A stretch of DNA of 64,000 nucleotides, from positions 186,001 to 250,000 of the forward strand of contig MU394111.1 of the NCBI GenBank assembly GCA_022578605.1, written 5' to 3'. This document shows positions 21,911 to 33,221 of this stretch, piece after piece. Below the pieces are notes generated by a model, which saw only the letters and a program-made list of their open reading frames with translations, was not told where the DNA came from and did not search any database. The translations under genes and the position numbers were made by a program. How positions within the stretch are numbered: position 1 is the stretch's first letter; each line of letters begins with the position of its first letter. The DNA comes from Camillea tinctor (taxonomy: Eukaryota > Ascomycota > Sordariomycetes > Xylariales > Xylariaceae).

Positions 21911-24604
21911 TTTAGAGTAACCCAGCGGCGCCAAGCGAGCCCGTAAAAAGCAAGACGGATACCGTCCTTTGACCCACTCGTAGTGCCGGCCCGGGACACG
22001 GAGGCCATTGGTCACGCAAGAGTACGTTAGGATGAGAAGCTTACTACAAATCTCGAGCTTTGAAGCACTCAACGTCGAAAACATAGTAGTAGATGTGTCT
22101 CATCAACAGATCTTAGTTAGATCTGGTGTACGTGATAAATAGACATGGTTGCTCTAAAACATGCCATTAATTTCTATACATACCGAATAACAAGTCGTTC
22201 TGCCGCGCAAGGTTGCGATGCCGAGCCGTGGGGTTACGGCAAATATCAACTCTATTTTACCCAAAGCCGTACAAGAATGGCCGCCAAGTCTCTCATCCTC
22301 CGTGGTGATGATACCCTGTAATACTAATTGAAGCGAAGTTGGGCATTTAGCCAATTAATATGACTATGCGCCCATGAAAGGCGTCTAGGAGTCTTGTCGT
22401 GTGGTTGGCCTCGTGTCGAAACTGTTAGGTAAGTCATTCAGAATGCCAGGAGGCAGCAGGATTTACTGAGGCGAATAAGCAGGATAGGTTTCCAGGCAGG
22501 TAGGTAATGTTATTAATACCAAGACCTAGGATCGACTGTTAGGAGTGATGTGTTGAATCAGGGAATGAAGTACATACCCCTAAGCTCGGGGAGTAAAGAG
22601 ACCGTTTTCAAGTGGAAGATGAGGCATCGTGGATAGTCGTAGGATCTTGCTGGGGGTCTCTTGGCATTGGTTATCTTGGTTTCTGTATGTAGTAAATATT
22701 ATATTAATCTCCAGAAGTCGGTTAGAATAGGGGCAAACGTACTCTTTGAGTAGGCGATTTACGTCTAAGACCGGTTTTTAGTGCTTGATGAGTTGAGTAC
22801 AAATATATTATTAGTCTTGGCGAACCTTTTTATTAAGTACGCTGTCAAAGACACCGATATTCATTTGTGGTTTATGAGATTATGGGTATCAAAGCAAGAC
22901 GTACTTTTTAAGAGAATAAACGCATTTTTCGCGTTCAAGTCGAGCTGTTGATTCTCCTTTCTTCGTCATATTTATTAATACTCTAGAAAGAGGGCATTGA
23001 CATTTAGCGATGACATCCTAATCACACAACCAAATACATTAGATGGGAATGTTACTAGTATTTGACTTCAGATGCCAAAGACGGTAAGACTAGCCATCAA
23101 TAGGCTGATAGTCTCATGGTCTATATATTTCCTTTTTTATTGGCAGTAGGCATATGTTATGTTTTGTAGAACTCATTAGGGACCACAAACATTCAGGTTC
23201 ATTGATTATTCCTAAAAGTAAAGAGATAATTATAACATATAAGTTATATAGATATCGTGCTATATATCACCTTATATATCCCTAGGTACTTAAGGTAACC
23301 CGATAATTAGTAATTCTGATATCGATTAACAGCGCAATTGTAACTGGTAGGCTTTCATAATGTATAAAGTTATTATATAAAGCTGCCACCAATATGATGT
23401 AAAGACCTATAGTAGTTAATGCGCGCGCTTTTGAAAACTATATTAAAGCAAAGCTTTATGATAATATATATATAAAACATCTTTTTCCTATTTTTTTTTT
23501 TTAAAAAAAAAGCATTAATAAACACATAATTTTATTTACTTTTTTCCTTACTTTATATTATTGCCTATTTTTGTGATATATTGGAACAAACCTACACTAG
23601 TAAAATGTCACTTTGATAAAAATAAACATGGATCCGTATATAGCAATAGTACTTCTCGTGCTGTGGCGCTGTAAAAGGAATGAAGAAACTTCTCCGGGCT
23701 GAACTGACTATGAGCTAGCTAACCATTTATTATACAGTTTCTTGGGTGCACAAACCATGTCATGTTACCGAAAGATTATGAGAATATGACCATGACTGTC
23801 TATCCCTTATTTTATATGAGGTTGAATGGGTGTAAATCGGTGGCTAATACATAAAACACCTCCATTTTCCTTGTGAAGTAAATACTGCGATGTACCACAT
23901 CGTCTTACCTACAGCTACCATATCAAGCGAAAGCGAACATTAATAGCTTGTGGCTATCAGCTCATGTATAGTCCGTGGCATACTAACAATTTATTCGGGA
24001 AAGTTTGTTGGTACGAGATGATAATGAGGGAATAGGATGAAGTGTATTAGTCCAGGAGAGAGTCTAGAGGAGGGCGTAAGTCCGATATATATGTACTACA
24101 GTACATGTAGTAGTAGTGTAGTATCGTATGGTGGGGTGGTAACCCCATATTTCAACAAGGTTGAATGTTATTTACTGAATAGACTTGAAAAGAGGCGCTC
24201 ATACTATAGTATCGAAAGTAAAGGTTATTATATTTTTATTTTACCTACCTAGGTACCTAGTAATATAAGAAGGCGGCGTGTTTTTAATTAGTAATTGCAG
24301 CAAAGGAAAGTTTAACTCCTTGATACTCGGTCAATATTAATGAAGGTACGCTCAAATTTACTATCAAGTACCTATTTAAAAAATCTCGATGAAGATTGTA
24401 TAAATATTGTGTTGCTTTTGATTGTTGCGGTGACGACCGTAGTTACTTTCAGACATGATCTGTTAAAAACCATTGTGTTCATATCCGCAATAACACTGAT
24501 ATTCCTAGTTAAAGCCTGAAAGGGATGGAATTAGGGGATGTTCAAATGAACGAACGAAGTGAACAATCAGATATCCAGATTAGCTACCATAAGTATCCTC
24601 CCTC
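21911..24604. other. AT-rich gene-poor region
   Basis: AT-rich DNA with no credible gene. It contains CAGATCT/AGATCTG inverted around TAGTT (22107..22125), a poly-T run meeting a poly-A run near 23490-23512, and the less mutated copy of a dispersed repeat at 24020. TACCTAGGTA lies at 24246..24255. The base composition resembles the AT-rich blocks that RIP leaves in ascomycete genomes. Confidence 0.5.
24020..24160 (+). repeat. Dispersed repeat, less mutated copy (pair with 26452..26586)
   Basis: This segment of about 140 bases aligns along its length to 26452..26586. Conserved blocks include AGTATATTAG/AGTGTATTAG, ATATATATGTA, GTAGTA and GGTAGTAACCC/GGTGGTAACCC. This copy keeps G and C at most positions where the other has A and T. 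No terminal repeats or coding frame were found, so the element type is unknown. Confidence 0.7.
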
Positions 24605-25106
24605 TCAGTCATCTCCTATGGGCAACGTGATGATCTTGTGGTCACCATCGAAGGTGCCATCAAAAATAATCTTCACGTGATACTCAACCCACAACTCGTT
24701 ACCGTTTTTGATGTAAAACCTGACCCAGCCACTTGCAACGAATGTTTCGAAATTCAGCTTAATCCCCTTCTTCAGATCACCACTGATGGTCCCAAGGTTG
24801 ATTCCCGCAACCTCCAAGGTAAGTGAAGCTTGAAAACTGTCTAGGTCGACGTAGCCAGTAACCTATATTGAATCAATATTTTACTTTTGCTCCTTATCCC
24901 ATACATTATCTTACCTTTATAGGTCCAATTCCCCAATCAAAGTCAATTCGTCTATTTGGAGTACCAATAGGCGGAGGTTTGGTGCCTAGATCGGTCTGCG
25001 TAGCAGTCCATACACCATCACCGTTATTTTTGTATTGTCTTTTGAAGCGGACTACAGAGTGTAGATAGTTCTGTGTTACTGTGACACTAATAGTCAGTAG
25101 AGACAT
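24605..25106 (-). CDS. Small protein of unknown function, two exons
   Basis: I do not recognise the family. Exons on the minus strand: 25106..24915 and 24862..24605, joined through a 52-base GTAAGA...TAG intron; 149 residues. The two halves join in phase 0 to one continuous protein with alternating hydrophobic and polar residues typical of a beta-rich fold (for example ITVTVT-like start, DWGIGPIKVTGYVDLD, WVEYHVKIIFDG). There is no signal peptide, membrane segment or Cys-rich pattern. Support for a real gene is the clean ATG, canonical splice sites, frame continuity and protein-like composition inside an otherwise frame-poor AT-rich block. It could be a cytosolic lectin-like or other small beta protein, but no motif proves this. 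Confidence 0.6.
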
Positions 25107-26360
25107 TCAGCTATTCTTCCGTTAGGCTAGTGGATACATATTGTTCCTGTCCCTTTGATGGACTTGTAGACACTCACTGCCACCTTAGAAAAAGCTATCA
25201 ATAAGGCCCAAAATCATATCCCAGGAGTGTTGGCCTCGACGTCGAGTTTGATGTTATACTGTTCTGAATTTACTCACACTTTTTAGTGATTATAAGGAAT
25301 GAAGCTATCATGGGACATGTTGGGAAGAAACTAAGAATGCACGCCTAAGTTAGGCAGGAATGAATAAGCTAACCGGATATATCAGCTAGAGGTAATACAT
25401 GGTCCATTGAGAAATATGCACTAGTATAAAACGGAAGGATATCGGGAAGACTTAGCAAGTCAAAGCTCGACCTGATGCAATATATTGCTATTTATGGCTT
25501 CTCTCAAGACCCCTATAACATATACTAGTGTGTGGGCGTGTTTCATCACTGGCTTTGGATTGGCACCTTTTGTGTCCCAGTTCGATTAAAATGATGGTTG
25601 GGGAAATTTCATTAGCCACAAACTTCGGTTATTTATGGGAGATATATACATTGTATCGCTGTTATGAGAAAATAAATGGTTGTGTATCCAATCCCTAGCA
25701 CCCTATCAGGTGTTATACTCATACACAGCTTCACGAACTGCACCAATATAGACACGCCCATAATCTGGTTTTCTCTCAAGTGCAACTAAACCCCCTCTCT
25801 CTCGCATCATATCCGAGGTTCTTCGCTCGTTATAAGTTTTGAGTGGCGCGAAGGTCTACTTACAATGCGATCGTGATCATCTGATATTTGATGTTACTCG
25901 TCACTATATGCTGTTTTCATTGAGGAGGATGTCGTGTACGTGTTGTAGTAAATGTATTACAAATGGTGGAAGCATTTCGAAATACGAGAACTAAGACTTC
26001 GGTAAATGTTTCTGAAATCAGAATGACAATAGCTAAACAAACAACTTATTTGTATGCATACGTCTTACGACAGGTGTGTTCCTAGAGCTCTAACCTAAGG
26101 CTTCGCGTACCAGCAATTATATTTTCCTCCTAGATAAGACATACATAGTAAGAAGTTATGAGTTCATATCCATGGATACCATGCAACTCAGAAGACGGGC
26201 CTTGCCTTCCTCTATGTAGATAATTCCTTGGATAAGGTATCTCAACAACCTTGTACTTTAGAAATATAAATATTCGAGTCCAGGCGCTTACCCTAGATTA
26301 TCTCCAGGAACATTTAATATTTTCCATATTCGATCTAGTCACAAGATAGCCATTTTCTCC
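25107..26360. other. Intergenic, nothing recognised
   Basis: AT-rich DNA between the small unknown gene and the esterase relic. No open frame of note, no RNA gene and no clear repeat. It should contain the small gene's promoter at its left edge. Confidence 0.5.
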
Positions 26361-28424
26361 ATGCTTCTCCAAACAGTCCTTTTGGGCCTATTTACCCTTA
26401 TTACCATAGTCAAAACAGAGATAACCTGCCAGCAAGATTATTGGAGTGAAACGATAGGTAAGAGAAAGGATAAAGTATATTAGTTTAAGAAAAAGTTTAT
26501 AAAAAGGGCAAAAGCTTAATATATATGTATATATAGTAGTAATGTAATACCGTAAAGTAAGGTAGTAACCCTATATTTTAACAAAGATCTCATTTATACC
26601 GGTGCACCTAATATACCGCAGTTGAAGTTGCCATGGGGAACTTGGAATGCCACATGCTATTAACCTGATAACCAGGTAACGTGACGGGTTCGGGTCCATT
26701 GCGGAAAGGCTAATCGACCCTAACAGTACTTCAGATATTTCTTTTCAAAAATGTCCGTTTTGGGACAGTACCTGTCCGCTTTGGTCGCTCTATCTCCCCG
26801 GATTGGCTCAACGACACTGTACAGAATATTGACGAAGATATTTCTTGCATCCAACTCAACATTTCAAATTTACAAGAGCCTCCGGGAGGCAGACCTCTCC
26901 TCGGAGACCCAATGCCTAGTGGATTACAAAGCGAAGATTGCCTCTATCTTGATATATATGTTCCTGTCTCGGCCTTTCAGTCTGAAACAAAACCTTTGCC
27001 AGTCGTGGTCTGGATTTATGGGGGCGGATACGCCATGGGAAGCAAGAACCAGATGGTCCTCTATATTCTGGACAGTCAATTCTGAATGCATCTAACTACC
27101 AAACTATTTTCATCACAGGTAACTATCGAGTCGGTGCATCTGGGTGGCTCGCAGGTGACTACATGCAAGCTGTTGGGCAGCCCAATAATGGTTTGTATGA
27201 CCAGGCCTTGTTGCTGGAATGGGTACGAGATCATGTCCACCTCCTTCATGGCGACAAAGACCGCGTTAGTGCCTGGGGAGAATCAGCTGGCGCGTCATCG
27301 ATTCGTCATCACCTTGTCCGAGAGGATGGTAAACAAGACCCCTTGTTCCGCACATTTGCGGTTCAAAGCCCGGCTTTCCAATGGTCCTGGGATAACTCTC
27401 CAAACGGCACTCTCGATAATATTTATAGATTATTCTCAAATCTTTCAGGGTGTGGCTACATATATAATATCAGCTGCTTGAGGAATGCCTCTTTGGCTAA
27501 ACTGATAGAAGCTAATCAAGAGCTATTCCACCAGGTTAAGTTGAAGGGCTACTTTCCCGTAGGGCCAGCAGTCGATGGGGATTGGATTAAATCTATTCCT
27601 ACGGTCCAATTTTCTCAAGGTAGATTCATAACCTCAACTTCCATACGGAAACAGAACAAAGGAAACTAGCTTATTTCTGACACGAATTAAATCCAGGAAA
27701 TTATTGGCGGGAGATTGACTCTGCTATAATATCTCATTGCGCAAATGAGGCTCACAGTTTCACCCCCAACATCAGCACGCCAGAGAAGGTCGACGAATTT
27801 CTTCATGATTTCTTCTCTGGTGAAAAGCTGGAAGACGTGAGAACTGCAATCCGTGAACAGTACAACTGCACGGCCAATTTCAGTGGAGATTTTCATCTGT
27901 GCCTTGCCACCACCATCCAGGACGCGATGTTCACGTGTAACACAAGAGACCTATTCGATGCATACCCAAATATGGCACATATGATGCAATACGAGTTTCC
28001 AATCGCCACATTAGCGTATCACGCAAGCGACCTAATTCCGCTGTTTACGAATAACAAGAGGGAGGTGATAGAACTGGTAGGGGACCTAGGGGACATCTAC
28101 GCGTGGCTGCTGGGTGATGAGATTCCTTGGGGATATAAAAGATATTTTGCATCATTCGCTCTCTCTGGGGATCCAAATACAGGCATTGAACCGCCAATTT
28201 TACAATGGCCTGTTGCAGATGGAAGTAGTGATAGACTCTCAAATGTCATGGACGTGAGTTGGGGGTTTTCTCTGGTGGACAAATTTCGCCTTGTCAAGGA
28301 CAACGAGAATAAGAAGAGCACGTGCTCGTTTTGGACAGATATTGCGAAGAACATAACTCTTCTACAATTGGAGACTGACGGCAAATGGCAAGTTTCACTC
28401 CCAGAAGATCCTGACGAACTTTAG
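26361..28424 (+). pseudogene. Broken type-B carboxylesterase/lipase (secreted alpha/beta hydrolase)
   Basis: Clear relic of a secreted COesterase-family enzyme. An ATG at 26361 starts a hydrophobic signal-like peptide. Later pieces are 26595..26675, 26735..27064, 27067..27619 and 27697..28424, with introns 26676..26734 and 27620..27696. Motifs include SEDCLYLDIYVP, the oxyanion WIYGGGYAMG, nucleophile elbow WGESAGASS and the YHASDLIPLF region that carries the catalytic His. Two breaks are visible. An in-frame TAA at 26661..26663 stands where CAA would continue the protein (...ATCY-stop-PDNQ...). At 27064-27067 the frame shifts: TAT is followed by two extra bases, or one is missing, before SGQSILN. 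A RIP-mutated repeat occupies 26452..26586 between the signal peptide and the first exon body. The 3' 1.3 kb is intact, so decay is recent. An assembly error could explain the frameshift but not easily the stop as well. Confidence 0.8.
26452..26586 (+). repeat. Dispersed repeat, RIP-like mutated copy
   Basis: Copy of the repeat at 24020..24160. By eye about 28 substitutions separate the two; about 23 are G-to-A or C-to-T going from the other copy to this one, two go T-to-C and three are transversions. Several of the C-to-T changes stand before A. It lies inside the 5' part of the broken esterase, and its left edge supplies a GTAAGA that looks like a splice donor. Confidence 0.7.
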
Positions 28425-29781
28425 TCGTGCTGGAGACACTGTTTAGGCCGGACTAAAGCAACAGTATTTCAGCTTCAGCCTGAACCGAAAATAGTATGGA
28501 GATTAGTAAGACCTTAGGGGATGGGTTCATGAGCTCTTTAGGGGATTACTTGCGATGAACAAAACGCTAGTTGGTTGTGTTGAGAGGAACAGTTTGAAGC
28601 GACCTATTGTCATTGCATATAGTAACCGGTGGTATTAATGCATATAAACACTCGTTAAGCAAAGTATGCCCACGATTTCTGTATTGTATAATTCATTTGA
28701 TTTACAATACCCTAACCCTCATTCATACTCAATAGTTATCCTTATACCAGACATATCGTACAAATATAGGAAGGTTCTACACTAGCCATTGTCCCGTATA
28801 AGCGGTGACAACCATAACTTTCCGACGAATCGTAGTTGAGTCTTTGATGGATGCCGAGGAGCTCCACTTGAAGCCATAAACTAACATTCTCATTGGTAAA
28901 GTTGCTGACATACCTATACAGCTGAGCCTTCCAATATGCATAATGGCGGCAACTTTACCTTGTTATACAGAGCCCACTACCACCCTACCGATGTATTGAA
29001 GACGTTATATCGACATTTTCTTACACGTCTTGGCACATCGTGAATACTAATCAAGTAGTGACTGATCTTCCGTGTATATAACACTATAGCTAGTGAGCTT
29101 ATAATTAGTGGGTTTATACTGAGGATTACCTTCCCCAATATATGTAATCTAATGGACTCTCGATGTGACAAACCAGGATTTGCTAATTGAACTCACAAGT
29201 TTCTATTGACGGGTCTTTTCCGTTTGTAGATGCATACTATGTACCAGTAGACCAACATACACCAAGTCAATGGGTTGACAAACTCCTTCGAGGTAAGGCA
29301 TGGGAATTGATCCTGCCTTAGCGTGCTATAGGACTATATAATTGGGCAAAAGTGAAGACTTGCATATACTCCAAACTTTTAGGTTGCACGCTAACTTTCA
29401 CTCAACCAATCACATAATACGGATTCTGCGAATATACCCCACTCAAACTCGATGATTACTTATTGATAACCTTCCCTAGATGGGTAACAAACGAAATGGA
29501 TTACTGAACAAATGACGGCCTCGGCCAGATTGAGTGTTATGGTGTCCTGAATATAAGCTGACCTCTATGTATTCTAGGTAGATAGCCAGGGATGATGTCT
29601 TCACCGCAGTGTTGGGAGTCGATATAAGTATTACCGGACTCCCCCACATACTGTTAAAAGTATACATCCTATTAGTTTATAAAATCTTACCAGTGGAAGC
29701 CTGAGTTGTCCTTAGTTATCAAGCCAAGTTAATATTTCATCCATTGAAACAACTCCTACAAAAAGTATTGCTTCCTAAAGA
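28425..29781. other. Intergenic before the NRPS-like gene
   Basis: AT-rich, with only short frames and no domain. It holds the esterase 3' UTR and the NRPS-like promoter. The CCCTAACCC near 28708 is a single chance-size match to telomere repeat units, not a telomere. Confidence 0.45.
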
Positions 29782-32700
29782 ATGTTCCGAGTTACTGAAG
29801 CGCTTTATCCAAATGCAATCAGGCGTCAATTATCCAGAACCCGGCCGTTTGCTACCATAGTAAGCGTTGATGGCACATGTGAGGATGTAACTTACACCCA
29901 ACTTGAAAATGTGACCAATCGAGCAGCCTGGTTTCTCGACAAGCATCTCCCGCACGAAGAAAAAGTTTTATACATGGGACCGAGCGATATAAGGTATCTG
30001 ATATGGGTTCTTGCAGCGATGAAAACGGGCAAGTGTGTAAGTAAATATCTGTTTCACGATTCTTCATTTTTTTTTTTTTTTTTTGAATAGTACGCAATGA
30101 GCGTTACTTGATGTAATCGAGCCAGAGACCCCGATCGTGGGAGTTGATACCCGGGGGGATTATAACAGTCGTCAACCCCACCAGCAAGTGATATCGTTGT
30201 AGTGTTATACTTGATTTATCAAATTGGACAGCCAAAACTTAAAAGTCTCCCGTTTCCTGCGAATTAAGTCCATAACATCCTAAGACAAACTAAAATAACA
30301 TTACAGGTCCTGTGTCCTGCTCCGGGCAACACTATTCCCGCGAACACGCGTTTATTTGAAACTGTGGGGGCCTCGAAGCTCATGTATGCCCCGGAGGCTG
30401 CAGAATCATTGTCGCCCCTTATCCGGGCCACAGGTGATATTGTTACAAATTTCGTCACACCGAGTTATGAGGACTTGATGAGCGAGGACCTCGTCCCGAT
30501 TTACCCATTCGAAGGAACCTTTGATGAACTGAAAAACACTAACTTCATGGGCCTCCATACTTCGGGGACTTCAGGCCACCCCAAACCTCTATATTGGAAT
30601 CACATGGCAGCCTCTACTCTAGCCTCATGTTGTGATCCATCTATCCAACTGAACGGCCAGGGAGGCCGTAGTCTGGCGGTCGAACTATTCGTGGGCCAAA
30701 ATATTCTCGATCCATTTCCTTTATACCATGTAAGAAGCCTTTACCCCGTTTGTTTGGGTTGTGACAACCGTAGCTGATACACATTTATCTTGCTCAGCTC
30801 GGTGGCATGGCACCAGCATTGTCCGCTATACACTATGATAACACTGTGATTATACCGGCGCCTGGCACGCGACTAACGCCTGAAAACATGACTGCGCTCT
30901 TGAAATACGGAAAATGCACAACCCTGTTTTCTCCACCCTCAGTCCTAGAAGCAATGTCAACTTACCCACCAGGATTGGAGGTACTATCCAAGTTGCAAAA
31001 GGTAGCTTATACTGGTGGACCGTTAAATCCAACACGAGGCAAAGAACTGGCTAAGCACATCCGACACCTGTTCCCCATACTTGCAAGTACAGAGGGTGGC
31101 CCATGTCATCTCGTCAGTTCCGGTGACAGCTCCCATTGGAATGCGTTCAAGTTCATGGATCTCGGTCAGCGGATGGAAGAAACCGTACCTGGATTCTATG
31201 AACTGGTATTTCCACGTACAGAATTAATCAATAACTCGTACGCCTTTTTCCAAACGCACCCCAACAAAACAGAGTACCGTACATCGGACTTATTCTGCCC
31301 AGTTGAAGGACAGGACGGCTGGTGGACGTTTAGTGGTAGAGTAGATAATTGGGTAGTCATGTCGAATGGACTGAAAATGGACCCGACTGATATGGAAAGC
31401 ACTGTAGCTGCTCATCCAGACGTCAGGGGCGTGCTGGTTGCGGGATCACGACGGTTTCGGCTGTGCATGATCCTTGAAATGAAGTCACCTCCGAATAACG
31501 CCGCAGAACGTGAAACTATCCTAGATGGTCTCTGGCCAACAATCAACGAGGCAAATAGGGCGGCGCCGAAGTTCGGGAGAGTGCCCCGGGAACTGATCAT
31601 ATTCGCGACAAAGGAGAAGCCGTTCTTGAGGGCTAGCAAGGGAACGATACAACGGCGATTAACCATTATGGCCTACGAGAAAGAGATTGATAAGATGTAC
31701 GATCAAGCTTCAGAAGGTCTTCTGACGCACGGCCTACCACCCCTCAAGTCTACTGATATGCAGGATCTAGTCCCCTTCCTCATCAACGTCTACGCAGATA
31801 CACTAGATAAGGATGAGAATGAGATAGGTCCTGAAGATGACGTATTCTCTCTTGGTCTAGATTCCCTTGCCAGCTCAATCCTATCAGCTCGTTTGAAAGC
31901 AGCATTCCGTAACTACGGCGTGGAATGCGAGAAGCTGGATTTAATTAACAACAAATTAATATATTCAGCTACTACAATCAGACGCATGGCTGAAGCCCTG
32001 GCAGCCCTGGAAGCTGGAAATGGTGAGTTTGGCAAGATTTTGGCCTCTACAAGTCACGAGGAGATGGAGAAGCTAGTAGCCGATTTCGAAAACCAGCTTC
32101 CTCCTCCCATCAAGGAGCAACACGCACCTAGAAGTACTGATAACACCGTTATACTCACGGGATCAACCGGATCGCTTGGGTCATACATGCTGGCATCCCT
32201 ACTCTCCAGGCCAGACACCAAGAAAATATACTGCCTCAACCGCAGCGCAGACGCGAAGACCAAACAGGAGAAGTCGCTCAGCAGCCGCGGCCTCCCAGCC
32301 CAGGACGACCGCGTAGTGTTCCTGCACGCGAATCTCTCCGAGCCGAACCTCGGGCTCCCCGCAGAGCAGTATGCAGCCCTCGCCCGGGACGCAACGTGCA
32401 TCATCCACAACGCCTTCCCCGTGAACTTCCTGCTCAACGTGCAGTCGTTCGCGCCGCAGGTCCGGGCCCTCGTGAACCTCCTCCACCTCGCTGCCGCCGC
32501 CACCCAGCGCCCCTCCGTGCTCTTCGTGTCCAGCATCGCGGCCGCGCTCCCGGTCACGAGCAAGGGCCCCGCGACGGTCCCGGAGGCGGTGCTCAGCGCG
32601 GACGCCGCGAGGGGCCTGCTGCAGCAGGGGTACGCGCAGGCGAAGCACGTGTGCGAGCGGCTGCTGGAGAAGTACGCCGGCGCGGGCGGGGCCGCGAGGG

Positions 32701-33221
32701 TCCTCCGCGTCGGCCAGATCTGCGGGCCGGTGTCGGGGCGCGGCGTGTGGAACGTGCGGGAGTGGGCGCCGTCGCTGGTCGTGAGCTCCAAGTTCCTCGG
32801 CGTTGCGCCCGACTCGCTCGGCGGCATCGAGATCAACTGGATCCCCGTCGACGAGCTGGGGCGCATCGTCGCCGAGCTCGTGGCTACGGCTGGTGAGGAC
32901 GGCTTTACGGTGTATAATGTGGTTAACCCGACGGTGACCTCGTGGAAGGAGTTGCTGCCGACGGTGAAGAGGATTGCGCCCGCTACGGCGACCCCGAGGG
33001 AGTGGCTGGAGACGCTGGAGGCGAGCGACAATGGCACGCATGTGGTGAGCGAGAATCCTGCCCTGAAACTGGTCGATTTCTATAGGCAGACTATGCTCGG
33101 GGAGTCGAGACCGGCGAAGGTCCAGATGGAGAACCTCCTGAAGGGAAGCGAGACGGCAAGGAGGCTATCTCCTATAAGGGAGGAGCACATGGCTCGCTGG
33201 ATGAAGGCTTGGGGCTTGTAG
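29782..33221 (+). CDS. NRPS-like adenylation-thiolation-reductase (carboxylic acid reductase type)
   Basis: Single-module enzyme that would activate a carboxylic acid as adenylate, load it on a phosphopantetheine arm and release it by NAD(P)H reduction as aldehyde or alcohol. Exons: 29782..30036, 30307..30729, 30798..33221; 1033 residues. Adenylation domain (about 1-540): A3 loop TSGTSGHPKP near 167, STEGGP near 320, YRTSDLF...FSGRVDNWV near 390-405, and Lys of ASKGTIQRR near 505. Thiolation domain: FSLGLDSLA with the modified Ser near 582. Reductase domain (NAD_binding_4): TGSTGSLG near 679 and catalytic YAQAK near 837. Intron 1 (270 bases, with a long T run) is longer than the others but joins in frame. 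GC content jumps in the reductase half. No tailoring gene, transporter or regulator lies next to it. The acid substrate is unknown. Confidence 0.9.

Noticed and set aside
28700..28720. CCCTAACCC telomere-like units
   Set aside because: Only about one and a half units, not at a sequence end; expected by chance.
32054..33037. Long minus-strand frame (327 codons) opposite the NRPS-like reductase
   Set aside because: Antisense shadow of a GC-rich coding region; the sense strand carries clear domain motifs.
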